Made by a program: the position numbers and the translations under genes
Notes under the pieces: generated by a model
The model's database searches: none
Told to the model about the DNA's origin: nothing
What the model saw: only the letters and a program-made list of their open reading frames with translations
Shown here: positions 1-6,910 of the stretch, piece by piece
Position numbering within the stretch: position 1 is the first letter of the stretch
Layout: every line of letters begins with the position of its first letter
NCBI GenBank assembly: GCA_025997475.1
Contig: BNUQ01000052.1
Location: forward strand, 1-13,483
Source of the DNA: Planctomycetales bacterium
Lineage (GTDB): Bacteria > Planctomycetota > SZUA-567
Length of the DNA stretch: 13,483 bases
Direction of reading: 5' to 3'

Positions 1-14
1 CGAGGTCCTATCAG

Positions 15-224
15 CCGCGTAACTCGGGGAAAAACGCCCCCGTATCAACCAACCCCGCAAGGGGTTGAACCCCGCTCGGGGTTCTTATTTTTGTTGGGCG
101 GCTTTATCCCCGACCAGCGCGACGATAGCGCGTGTCGCTTGACGTTATCCAAATTAAACGCCTACGGCGTTTTTTAAGGAATTTTACTTTTATCAAGCCG
201 GTTGCGATTTCTTGGCGCGCGTAA
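15..224 (-). repeat. Dispersed noncoding repeat, copy A (inverted relative to copy B at 9677-9900)
   Basis: Read on the minus strand, this stretch aligns along nearly its whole length with 9677-9900 on the plus strand, with a few small gaps. The most conserved block is at 151-175 (palindrome core CGCCTACGGCG, counterpart near 9724-9749). Other matching blocks include CAAGCGACACG, CTATCGTCGCGC and a GGGGTT/AACCCC palindrome cluster. Both ends carry GTTACGCG-like sequence in the same orientation. No open reading frame is shared by the two copies, so this looks like a noncoding, possibly nonautonomous, repeat. Its left end lies close to the window edge and could extend further. Confidence 0.8.
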
Positions 225-251
225 TATGAGTTAAGGATTAAAATAAAAAAC

Positions 252-276
252 GAGACCGGTGGAGAAGACCGGTCTC
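252..276 (-). terminator. Rho-independent terminator on the minus strand
   Basis: A 9 bp perfect stem (GAGACCGGT at 252-260, ACCGGTCTC at 268-276) with a 7-base loop is bordered on its left by an A-rich run (about 239-250). On the minus strand this reads as a GC-rich hairpin followed by TTTTTTATTTT, the classic intrinsic terminator layout. No minus-strand gene lies directly upstream of it (277-618 has no convincing minus ORF and pcnB is on the plus strand), so the transcript it ends is unknown and may be a small RNA. Confidence 0.6.
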
Positions 277-618
277 ATCGCGGGGGAATTTGACGGCTTC
301 AGGGGGGTGAGCCGTCGGCTGTTCGGTCTATCGGCAAATCGGCTATGATTTGGCGAGAACTTTATCGGAAATTTTTTTGCGCCGATTTACTAAAAAAAAC
401 GGAAATACTGAAATCGCGCGAAGCGCGACAAATTAAATTCCCTCTACGGAGGGGAAAATTCGCGTGGAGTTGCATTTTTATCGCTTCGCGCGCCCTAATT
501 TTTCAACGCCCAACCGCCGCACAAAAATTTTTGGCTTAGTAGGTAATTCAATTATGCCTTCGTCTGACTACCATTAGGCGCTTCCGGTCGTCAACCTCCA
601 TCATTTTGAGTAAAAATA
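277..618. other. Noncoding leader between repeat copy A and pcnB
   Basis: I see no convincing gene here. A 64-codon frame at 345-539 has no ribosome binding site, low-complexity AT-rich composition unlike its neighbours, and spans a palindrome, so it is not called. Structural features are a 7 bp stem GACGGCT/AGCCGTC (292-298 with 310-316), the inverted repeat at 415-492, and a small hairpin CCCTC/GAGGG (440-444 with 449-453). A pcnB promoter presumably lies here, but no convincing -35/-10 pair was found. Confidence 0.6.
415..492. repeat. Inverted repeat CGCGCGAAGCG ... CGCTTCGCGCG
   Basis: Two 11 bp perfect complementary arms (415-425 and 482-492) enclose AT-rich sequence with the small hairpin at 440-453. 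The left arm and its next bases (GCGCGAAGCGCGAC) occur again near 6839-6852 upstream of thiL, so this is probably a piece of a dispersed intergenic repeat. The left arm is also nearly self-complementary (GCGCGAAGCGCG), so small local hairpins are an alternative fold. Confidence 0.55.
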
Positions 619-1950
619 ATGTCAGACCAACCTATCGTTCGGGCGCGACACGAGCACACCGTTTCACGGCGCCAGATTATCGCGGAAGCGTTGCACGTTT
701 TGTATCGGCTGAAAGACCACGGCTACACCGCCTATCTCGTCGGCGGCGGCGTGCGCGACCTGTTGTTGCAACGCTCGCCCAAGGACTTCGACATCGGCAC
801 CAACGCCACGCCGCAGGAAATCCGCCGCCTCTTCAACAATTGCGTCCTCATCGGACGCCGCTTCCGGCTGGCGCACATTTTGTTCGGCGACACGGTGATT
901 GAGACCAGCACCTTTCGCCGCCCGCCGTCGCACGACCCCGCCGCGCCCGATTTACTGCAAACCGAAGACAACGAATTCGGCGCGCCCGCCGAGGACGCCT
1001 TTCGCCGCGATTTCACGATTAACGGTTTGTTCTACAACATCGAGGATTTTTCGGTGATTGACTACGTCGGCGGTTTGGCGGATTTGGACGCGCGCATCGT
1101 CCGCGCCATCGGCGACCCCGAAGTGCGTTTTCGCGAAGACCCGGTGCGGATGCTCCGCGCCATTCGTTTCGCCGCGCGGCTCGACTTTGCGATTGAAGAC
1201 GAGACGATGGCGGCGCTGTCGCGCTGTCGCCGCGAAATTCTCAAAGCGTCGAAACCGCGATTGGTCGAAGAAATTTTCCGTCTGTTCAAATTCAACGCCG
1301 GCGAGCGCGCCGTGCGGCTGTTGTGGCAAACCGGTATGTTGGAAGACCTCTTGCCGGAAATCGCGGCGTATTTGCGCGCGTCGCCCGACCCGGAAAACGC
1401 GCTGTTGTGGCGCTATTTGCATTTTTCCGCCGAGCAAAACGGCGAGGAGTGGGAGGAAATTATCGTCGCGCTGTTTTTCCCGCTGATTCTCGACCGCTAC
1501 CAAACGACGCCGAGCCGGATTTCCTGCCACGACTTGCAAGTCGGGATTAGCGAGGTCATCACGCCGTTTATGGACCGCGTCGGCGTGCCGCGCCGCGTGC
1601 GCGATTTGGTGCGCTTGATTATTACGACTCAATATCGATTTTACGCGCGGGGCAAGCGGAAAAATTTCAGCCGCTCGCGCTTCGCGGCGCAGGCGTGGTT
1701 TCCGGCGACGCTCAAACTTTTCACCATCAACACCAACATCTTCACCGACGCCGCGGCGGAAGATTTAGACAAGTGGCAGGATTTAATGCGGCGGGAGGGC
1801 GGCGACGTGCGGGCGCGGGAACTCGCGAAGACGACCGGCAATCCGCGCCGCCGCCGCCGCGGCGGCAAACGGCATCACCGCCGCGAAGAGCGCGCCGCGC
1901 CGCCGGAGACCTTGCCGCGTTCGATAGAAGAAGCGGCGGAAGAGAGTTAA
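619..1950 (+). CDS. pcnB: Poly(A) polymerase I (polynucleotide adenylyltransferase)
   Basis: Family role: adds 3' poly(A) tails to RNAs, promoting their decay by 3' exonucleases, in the cytoplasm. The 443-residue protein is close to the length of E. coli PcnB. Visible class II nucleotidyltransferase signatures are GGGVRD (42-47), the metal-binding DFD (56-58), RRDFTINGLFYN (129-140) and RMLRAIRFAARL (177-188). GRRFRLAHILFG (79-90) is typical of PcnB rather than of CCA-adding enzymes, which share the fold. The C-terminal 37 residues (407-443) form a very basic then acidic tail with NPRRRRRGGKRHHRREER, likely RNA-binding and disordered. The ATG at 619 has only a weak GAG upstream; it was chosen because it leaves a normal-length N-terminus. 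It stands alone: the next gene starts 213 bp downstream, beyond a palindromic repeat, so cotranscription is uncertain. Confidence 0.93.
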   Translation: MSDQPIVRARHEHTVSRRQIIAEALHVLYRLKDHGYTAYLVGGGVRDLLLQRSPKDFDIGTNATPQEIRRLFNNCVLIGRRFRLAHILFGDTVIETSTFRRPPSHDPAAPDLLQTEDNEFGAPAEDAFRRDFTINGLFYNIEDFSVIDYVGGLADLDARIVRAIGDPEVRFREDPVRMLRAIRFAARLDFAIEDETMAALSRCRREILKASKPRLVEEIFRLFKFNAGERAVRLLWQTGMLEDLLPEIAAYLRASPDPENALLWRYLHFSAEQNGEEWEEIIVALFFPLILDRYQTTPSRISCHDLQVGISEVITPFMDRVGVPRRVRDLVRLIITTQYRFYARGKRKNFSRSRFAAQAWFPATLKLFTINTNIFTDAAAEDLDKWQDLMRREGGDVRARELAKTTGNPRRRRRGGKRHHRREERAAPPETLPRSIEEAAEES

Positions 1951-1994
1951 TTTTCCGGCGGTTACGCTCACGGTCGGATTATTTTATCAATCAA

Positions 1995-2130
1995 CCGCCA
2001 CCTATGGTGGCGGCGCCAAGAGCGTGCGCCTTACCATAGGCTGATATGTTTCGCCCCGTTGGGGCGGCTGGCGGAGATTTTTCAAATTCTTCGTTGCAAC
2101 CGCGCCAACGAAGACCGCGTAACATAAGTT
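1995..2130. repeat. Palindromic intergenic repeat cluster between pcnB and the YihY-family gene
   Basis: Three perfect hairpins lie in succession: CCGCCACC/GGTGGCGG (1995-2002 with 2006-2013), CGCCCC/GGGGCG (2052-2057 with 2061-2066) and TCTTCGTTG/CAACGAAGA (2088-2096 with 2106-2114). CCTATGG (2001-2007) can also pair with CCATAGG (2034-2040). The cluster ends in CCGCGTAACATAAGTT (2115-2130), a variant of the border motif seen at 217, 6790 and 9979. No T-run follows the hairpins, so they do not look like simple terminators. Confidence 0.6.
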
Positions 2131-2163
2131 CTCAGTTCTTAATTCTTAATTCTTAATTCCCCT

Positions 2164-3573
2164 ATGCCTACCCCCCCCGCTCATCCCGCCGGTTTTCTGC
2201 GCCGCCTGTTTTCGCCGCATTATTGGCGCGCGAAAATCGAACTTGATTTCTTTGGCGACCAAGGGGCGCTCGCGCGGACGCAACGGCTTGCCCTTTTTAT
2301 TTGCGAAACGTTGCGCGCGATTGCCCGCCATCAGACCTTTACGCTCGCCTCGGCGCTGACCTTTAAGACGTTGTTGTCGCTCGTGCCGCTGTTGATGATT
2401 GGTATGGCGGTGTCGATGACGCTCGGCACCGAAAACGGCGTCAGTTACGCCGACGGTTTTCTCAACGCCATTGAAGAGCGCATCCCGCAAGACCCGATGT
2501 TGCAACCGTTGCTCGAACTGTTGCGCGACCTCGCCCGCCGTCCGCGGGAAATCGCCGGTTTGGGCTTTTTGATGTTGTTTTACACGGCGTATTCGTTGCT
2601 GTCGTCGGTGGAATGGTGTTTCAATTACATTTGGCAAGTCGAAAACCGCCGCCCGCTCGTCAACCGCCTGTCGTCTTATTTTATTATCGTGATGGTCGCG
2701 CCGGTGCTGATGAGTTTGTCGGTCTATGCCAATTCGCAAATCGCGACGTTCGCTGACTTGGTCGGCGCGCGTCTCGGCGATTTCGGCCATTCGTTCGGCT
2801 TGCCCGAAGAGGACTACGTCGGCGCGATTTTGCAACGCGCCGCCTTGACGGTCGTTTCGTCGGCGATGACTTGTTTGACGCTGGCGTTGCTGATTAAAAT
2901 GATGCCGTGCGCGCGGGTCAAATGGCGGGCGGCGATTTGGGGCGGCATTTTCGGCGGCGCGCTGATTGAAATTTCCCGCTATTTTTTCTCGCTCTACACC
3001 CACCACGCGGCGGAAAATTTAACCCGCCTTTACGGTAGCACCTTGCTGTTTATTCCGCTGGCGTTGTTGTGGATGTGGCTGTCGTGGGCGCTCGTTTTGC
3101 TCGGCGCGGAAGTCGCGTTCGCGCTGCAGAATTATCACGACTTGGCGTTGCGCTCCAAAATGCGCGACGGCGGTTTGCATTACCGTTTGTATTTGGCGGT
3201 GCGGATTTTATTGGTCGTCGCCGGTTATTTCACGCGCGGCGAAAAGCCGACGGCGCTGATGGACGAAATTTCGCGGACGCTGAAAATCGCGCCGTTCGTG
3301 GCAAAATCGTTGACGGACGAACTGGTCGCGGTCGGGTTGTTGCGGGAACTCGCCGACGCCGAAGAGGGTTACGTGCCGGGCAAGGAATTGAGTTCGCTGA
3401 CGCTTTGGGAAGTGGTGCAGACGTTGCAACGGGACAAATTGGAGGTGATGCCGTCGCCGGAAGATGCGACGAGCGTCGCGCTCGGTTGTCTTTTTGCCCG
3501 GGTACAAAAAGACGACCGCGCCGAACTCGGCAAAATCACGGTGTCGGATTTTTTGCGGCAAACGCGCCCATAA
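2164..3573 (+). CDS. YihY/BrkB-family (UPF0761) inner-membrane protein with C-terminal extension
   Basis: Family: YihY/BrkB polytopic membrane proteins, once annotated as ribonuclease BN; their molecular function is not established. Six hydrophobic segments are visible, roughly at residues 61-84, 131-150, 171-190, 225-247, 256-278 and 292-321. The diagnostic stretch LASALTFKTLLSLVPLL (61-77) matches the family's first membrane segment. After about residue 335 comes a soluble region (LMDEISRTLKIAPFVAKSLT, then a VGLL helix) that resembles a winged-helix fold, as in long members of the family (469 residues versus about 290 for E. coli YihY). The start ATG follows TTAATTCCCCT with no Shine-Dalgarno; in-frame stops upstream exclude an earlier start. 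The PP2C gene begins 58 bp after its stop, so the two may be cotranscribed. Confidence 0.88.
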   Translation: MPTPPAHPAGFLRRLFSPHYWRAKIELDFFGDQGALARTQRLALFICETLRAIARHQTFTLASALTFKTLLSLVPLLMIGMAVSMTLGTENGVSYADGFLNAIEERIPQDPMLQPLLELLRDLARRPREIAGLGFLMLFYTAYSLLSSVEWCFNYIWQVENRRPLVNRLSSYFIIVMVAPVLMSLSVYANSQIATFADLVGARLGDFGHSFGLPEEDYVGAILQRAALTVVSSAMTCLTLALLIKMMPCARVKWRAAIWGGIFGGALIEISRYFFSLYTHHAAENLTRLYGSTLLFIPLALLWMWLSWALVLLGAEVAFALQNYHDLALRSKMRDGGLHYRLYLAVRILLVVAGYFTRGEKPTALMDEISRTLKIAPFVAKSLTDELVAVGLLRELADAEEGYVPGKELSSLTLWEVVQTLQRDKLEVMPSPEDATSVALGCLFARVQKDDRAELGKITVSDFLRQTRP

Positions 3574-3631
3574 CCATTCCGCCCGGGGCAAAGAAGAGCG
3601 GTCGGCGGGGCGTGGGAATCAGGACAAAACG

Positions 3632-5074
3632 ATGGACGACGAAAATAAATCCGACGCGGCGGCGGGCGGCAAACCGAGTTTAGTGATTAAGTTTTTTTTC
3701 CGCCTGACCGTCGGCGAAGAGCGACCGGAAAGTTTTTTTATTGACGAAATCCGCAAACGCCTCATCGCCCCCTTGGCGGCGGGAACGGTGGGCGTGCCGT
3801 TTGCCTGCGCTTTCGATTTGACTATCGACGGCGTTGAAATTTGGGACGAACTTTTTACGGACGCCGCCGGCTTACAACTACAACGACAAGGCAACATTTT
3901 TCATTTGACCGGAACGCCCAAGCAAGAATTTAACGGGCGGCTGGTTTTTGCGTATCAGCACCGCCAAGAGGGCGCGGAGTATATTCCGCAACCGATTATT
4001 ACCCCCATTCCGTTTGTCGTCGCTCCGCCTGTCGCCCACCCGCGCGACCTCTGGCAAAATTTGCCCGTCGCGGATTACGACGGCTATGAAAATCCCGACA
4101 CCGCCGCGCGGGGCGGGGAAATTTTCGCGCCGGACGCGCCCCGCCAACTTGAAATTGTCGCCGCGTCGGTGCGCGGACGTTCGCACGCGCACATCGCCAA
4201 ACCGCGCGACGACTACTTTCAATTTTCCGTCAATTCCGAAACCGGCTGGAATTTCGTCGCCGTCGCCGACGGCGCGGGAAGCGCCAAGTATTCCCGCCAA
4301 GGGGCGCGCCTCGCCTGCGAAACCGTGCTACAATCGTTAGACCGTAATTTGTCCGCCGAATTTACCGAAAAATATCGGCGCGACGGTCAAGAATGGCGCG
4401 ACGAATGGGTGAAAAATGGCGGCGACCTCCCCGCCGCCGCCGAGCAAGCGTTTATCGAAAAAACGCAATGGGACGCGGTTTTTCATCGCGCGGTGTATGA
4501 CGCGCACGAAGCGATTCGCGCCGAGGCGACAAGTCGCGCCGGCGCGAAAATCAACGATTATCACACGACTTTACTGTGCGCCGCGTTGCGGTATTTCCCG
4601 GAATGGTCGGCGTGGTTTATCGCCTCGTATTGGGTCGGCGACGGCGGCGCGGCGATTCTCCGATGGAATGGCACTGACCGCGTGTCGGTGTTGGGCGAGC
4701 CGGACGGCGGCGAGTTTGCGGGGCAGACGCGGTTTCTCACGATGAAAGACGAAATCGCCGCCGAACCGATACGTCGGCGCTTACGTTTTTCTTTTTGCGA
4801 CTCGTTTGCGGCGTTGTTGTTGGTTACGGACGGCATTACCGACCCGTTTTTCCCGTCGGAGGCCGCCGTCGGCGACGAGGCGCGGTGGCTTGAATTTTAT
4901 GAACAAAAATTGCGCGCCGGTTGCGAGGAAGAGCCGCGCGGTTGCCCGGAAATTTTTGCGACGGATAAATCGCCGGACGAGAAAGCGGCGGCGTTGTTGC
5001 GGTGGTTGGATTTCTGGTCGAAGGGCAATCACGACGACCGCACGGTATTGACGGTTAGAGAAAAGGAGACGTAA
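3632..5074 (+). CDS. PP2C-type (PPM) protein phosphatase with unassigned N-terminal domain
   Basis: Likely a metal-dependent serine/threonine phosphatase acting in the cytoplasm opposite the kinase encoded just downstream. Motifs of the 480-residue protein: RGRSHAH (181-187) with PRDDYF (191-196), VADGAGSAKYS (211-221), HTTLLCAAL (311-319), GDGG (336-339), TDGITDP (399-405) and GNHDDRT (465-471). The aspartates at 213, 337, 400 and 468/469 fit PP2C metal ligands. Residues about 15-110 precede the phosphatase core and match no domain I recognise; 111-170 is proline-rich linker. The open frame begins earlier (3464), overlapping the preceding gene, but the ATG at 3632 has an AGGAC six bases upstream and gives a sensible start. 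The RGRSHAH and DDYF style resembles PP2Cs of the TerY-P stress systems. No membrane segment is seen. Confidence 0.85.
   Translation: MDDENKSDAAAGGKPSLVIKFFFRLTVGEERPESFFIDEIRKRLIAPLAAGTVGVPFACAFDLTIDGVEIWDELFTDAAGLQLQRQGNIFHLTGTPKQEFNGRLVFAYQHRQEGAEYIPQPIITPIPFVVAPPVAHPRDLWQNLPVADYDGYENPDTAARGGEIFAPDAPRQLEIVAASVRGRSHAHIAKPRDDYFQFSVNSETGWNFVAVADGAGSAKYSRQGARLACETVLQSLDRNLSAEFTEKYRRDGQEWRDEWVKNGGDLPAAAEQAFIEKTQWDAVFHRAVYDAHEAIRAEATSRAGAKINDYHTTLLCAALRYFPEWSAWFIASYWVGDGGAAILRWNGTDRVSVLGEPDGGEFAGQTRFLTMKDEIAAEPIRRRLRFSFCDSFAALLLVTDGITDPFFPSEAAVGDEARWLEFYEQKLRAGCEEEPRGCPEIFATDKSPDEKAAALLRWLDFWSKGNHDDRTVLTVREKET
5064..5068 (+). promoter_or_regulatory. Ribosome binding site of the kinase-like gene, inside the phosphatase gene
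   Basis: AGGAG sits within the last codons of the PP2C gene, eight bases before the ATG at 5077. The phosphatase stop codon (5072-5074) lies between them. This arrangement points to translational coupling and a fixed expression ratio. Confidence 0.75.
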
Positions 5075-5076
5075 AA

Positions 5077-6558
5077 ATGTCCCACATTAAAACCAACGCC
5101 AAAGACGGCTCGCCGGTGGAATTTATTTATCAAGACCCGATGCAAGGCGGGATGAAGGACGTTTATTTTTCGCCGGACAAAAGTTATGTCGTCGCCTTTT
5201 TTCGCAAGAAATTAGACGCCCGCGGCGTCGAGCGGTTGGAAAAATTAGTCGGTCCTTACCGGCAAGGAATCTTTGAGCAAACCGGCGGCGAATACTGGAA
5301 AAAACTTTTTTGCTGGCCCCAAAAAATCGTCGAATATCAGGGCAAAACCGGCCTCGTGGTTCCGGCGTATCAGCCGCATTTTTTCTTCGGTAAAAATACC
5401 GCTCTGGCGGGCGCGGAAAAAGAAGGCAAATGGTTTGCCTCGGCGAAAAATTTCAACCGCTTCGTGCCGCCGACGGAAAAAGGCGACCTCGTCGGCTACT
5501 TGCGGATTTGTCTGCAAATCGCCCGCGCCGTGCGGCGGTTGCACGCGGCGGGCTTGGCGCACAGCGACTTGTCCTACAAAAACTGCCTCGTTGACCCGGC
5601 GGGCGGCAACGCCTGCATTATCGACATTGACGGACTCGTGGTGCCGGGGATTTTCCCGCCGGACGTCGTCGGCACGCCGGATTTTATCGCGCCGGAAGTC
5701 AATCAGACCTTGTCGCTAAAACGCGACGACCCGCACCGCAAACTGCCGTCCCGCGACACCGACTTACACGCCCTCGCCGTGTTGATTTATATGTATCTTT
5801 TTCATCGGCATCCGTTGCGCGGCGGGAAAACGCACGACCCCGACCCGCAAGAAGACGAACGGCTGACGATGGGCGAAAAGGCGTTATTCATCGAACATCC
5901 GACCGACCAAACCAATCGCGTCAAACTTGACAAAAACGGTAGCGACCAAGTTTGTCTGCCGTGGGTGGACCCGGAACGACTGCCCTACGCGCTGTTCGGA
6001 CCGACGCTGAAAGCGCTGTTTGAAAAAGCGTTTATCGACGGCTTGCATCAGCCGCGACTGCGCCCCAGCGCCGACGATTGGGAAGACGCGCTCGTCAAAA
6101 CGATGGACCTGATTCAGCCGTGCCCCAACGCCGCGTGCGGCAAAAAATGGTTTATTTTCGCCAACACGACGAAGCCGAAATGTCCGTATTGCGGCGCGGC
6201 GTATCGCGGCGTGTTGCCGGTGCTGGATTTTTATTCGAGCCGCAACGGCACGGATTTCAAGCCGGACAATCACCGCTTAATGGTGTTTAGCGGACAATCG
6301 CTGTATCAATGGCACGCCGACCGCGCGATTTTCCCGAATGAAAAATTAACCGCCGCGCAAACTAAACGGGTGGGCTATTTTTCTTTTTACCAAGACAAAT
6401 GGCTATTGGTGAACGAGACGCTGACGGGTCTAAAAAACCTTACCGCCGGCGCGCCGATTCCGGTCGGCAAAAGCGTGGATTTAACCGAAGGATTGCAATT
6501 GCTACTATCGCCCGCCGCGACCGGACGGATTGTCAATGTCAAAATTGTCAAAGGATAA
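5077..6558 (+). CDS. Serine/threonine protein kinase-like protein with zinc ribbon and C-terminal FHA-like region
   Basis: Residues 1-345 form a divergent protein kinase fold: a possible glycine-loop equivalent GGMKDVY (24-30), catalytic loop HSDLSYKN (162-169), metal-binding DIDG in place of DFG (183-186) and the activation-segment end GTPDFIAPEV (199-208). The usual VAxK lysine is not obvious; K44 or K45 in AFFRKK may serve. A four-cysteine zinc ribbon follows (C349, C354, C369, C372), then a beta-rich tail (about 380-493) with KWLLVNETLTG and a late EGLQLLLS, which resembles FHA-like domains but lacks clear hallmark residues. The gene starts two bases after the phosphatase stop, so kinase and phosphatase very probably act on the same targets. 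This kinase plus ribbon design is known from TerY-P triads; no TerY vWA gene lies in this window. Kinase activity is inferred. Confidence 0.82.
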   Translation: MSHIKTNAKDGSPVEFIYQDPMQGGMKDVYFSPDKSYVVAFFRKKLDARGVERLEKLVGPYRQGIFEQTGGEYWKKLFCWPQKIVEYQGKTGLVVPAYQPHFFFGKNTALAGAEKEGKWFASAKNFNRFVPPTEKGDLVGYLRICLQIARAVRRLHAAGLAHSDLSYKNCLVDPAGGNACIIDIDGLVVPGIFPPDVVGTPDFIAPEVNQTLSLKRDDPHRKLPSRDTDLHALAVLIYMYLFHRHPLRGGKTHDPDPQEDERLTMGEKALFIEHPTDQTNRVKLDKNGSDQVCLPWVDPERLPYALFGPTLKALFEKAFIDGLHQPRLRPSADDWEDALVKTMDLIQPCPNAACGKKWFIFANTTKPKCPYCGAAYRGVLPVLDFYSSRNGTDFKPDNHRLMVFSGQSLYQWHADRAIFPNEKLTAAQTKRVGYFSFYQDKWLLVNETLTGLKNLTAGAPIPVGKSVDLTEGLQLLLSPAATGRIVNVKIVKG

Positions 6559-6600
6559 CGGCGCGTTTTTTAGAGTTGAGAGTTTAGAGTTGAGAGTTGA

Positions 6601-6810
6601 GAGTTAAGAGCTCGTGTTACGCGGTCAACCCAAATTTGCGCGGTTGGCGGTTAATAGCCCCACGCTTTAGCGTGGGGTAAGCGATTGAAAAAATAAATGG
6701 GCTTTAGCCCAAATCTTTTATTCGGCTAAAGCCGGTGATTTTTTAATCCATTCTTGACCCCACGCTAAAGCGTGGGGCTATTAAGAGCGCCGCGTAACAT
6801 GAGTTAAGAG
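6601..6810. repeat. Long-palindrome element, copy 1 (between kinase and thiL)
   Basis: A perfect 26 bp inverted repeat (6652-6677 with 6758-6783) contains the hairpin unit CCCCACGCTTTAGCGTGGGG. It encloses a core with GGGCTTTAGCCC (6699-6710) and TTCGGCTAAAGCCGG (6721-6735). The outer ends are also inverted: TGTTACGCGG at 6615-6624 faces CCGCGTAACA at 6790-6799, followed by the border motif. Stuttering GAGTTGAGAGTT/GAGTTAAGAG runs lie outside on both sides (6571-6610, 6800-6818). The core is homologous to the element at 7858-8037. No coding frame was found. It could fold into a large cruciform or RNA stem. Confidence 0.8.
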
Positions 6811-6838
6811 TTAAGAGAGTGGCGTTTTATTTTTAAGA

Positions 6839-6902
6839 CGCGCGAAGCGCGACCACGGCTAAACTCTCAACTTTCAACTTTCAACTCTAATTTCTTAACT
6901 CT
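6839..6902. repeat. Short repeats just upstream of thiL
   Basis: GCGCGAAGCGCGAC (near 6839-6852) matches 416-429 upstream of pcnB. It is followed by AACTCTCAACTTTCAACTTT-like runs (about 6863-6902), the reverse complement type of the GAGTTGAGAGTT runs at 6571-6610. Together with the long-palindrome element, this fills the space between the kinase and thiL. No promoter could be singled out. Confidence 0.5.
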
Positions 6903-6910
6903 AAAAAAAC

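Noticed and set aside
345..539. 64-codon plus-strand frame upstream of pcnB
   Set aside because: No ribosome binding site, composition unlike the neighbours, and it overlaps an inverted repeat that recurs upstream of thiL.
952..1632. 226-codon frame antisense to pcnB
   Set aside because: It lies entirely opposite a well-supported gene; long antisense frames are expected in GC-rich coding DNA, and its Arg/Gln/His-rich translation has no domain.
1995..2066. Hairpins after pcnB as an intrinsic terminator
   Set aside because: Stems are strong but no T-run follows any of them on the plus strand.
2146..3006. 286-codon frame antisense to the YihY-family gene
   Set aside because: Shadow of a clear membrane protein; its translation is arginine/glutamine/histidine-rich with no recognisable motif.
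3464..3631. Extended N-terminus for the phosphatase gene overlapping the YihY-family gene
   Set aside because: The ATG at 3632 has a properly spaced AGGAC, and the extra 56 residues are coded mostly by the other gene in a shifted frame.
6571..6902. Possible CRISPR array or tandem repeat array from the GAGTTGAGAGTT runs
   Set aside because: The units are short and degenerate, without spacers of constant length, and lie around a palindrome element; they are simple dispersed repeats.
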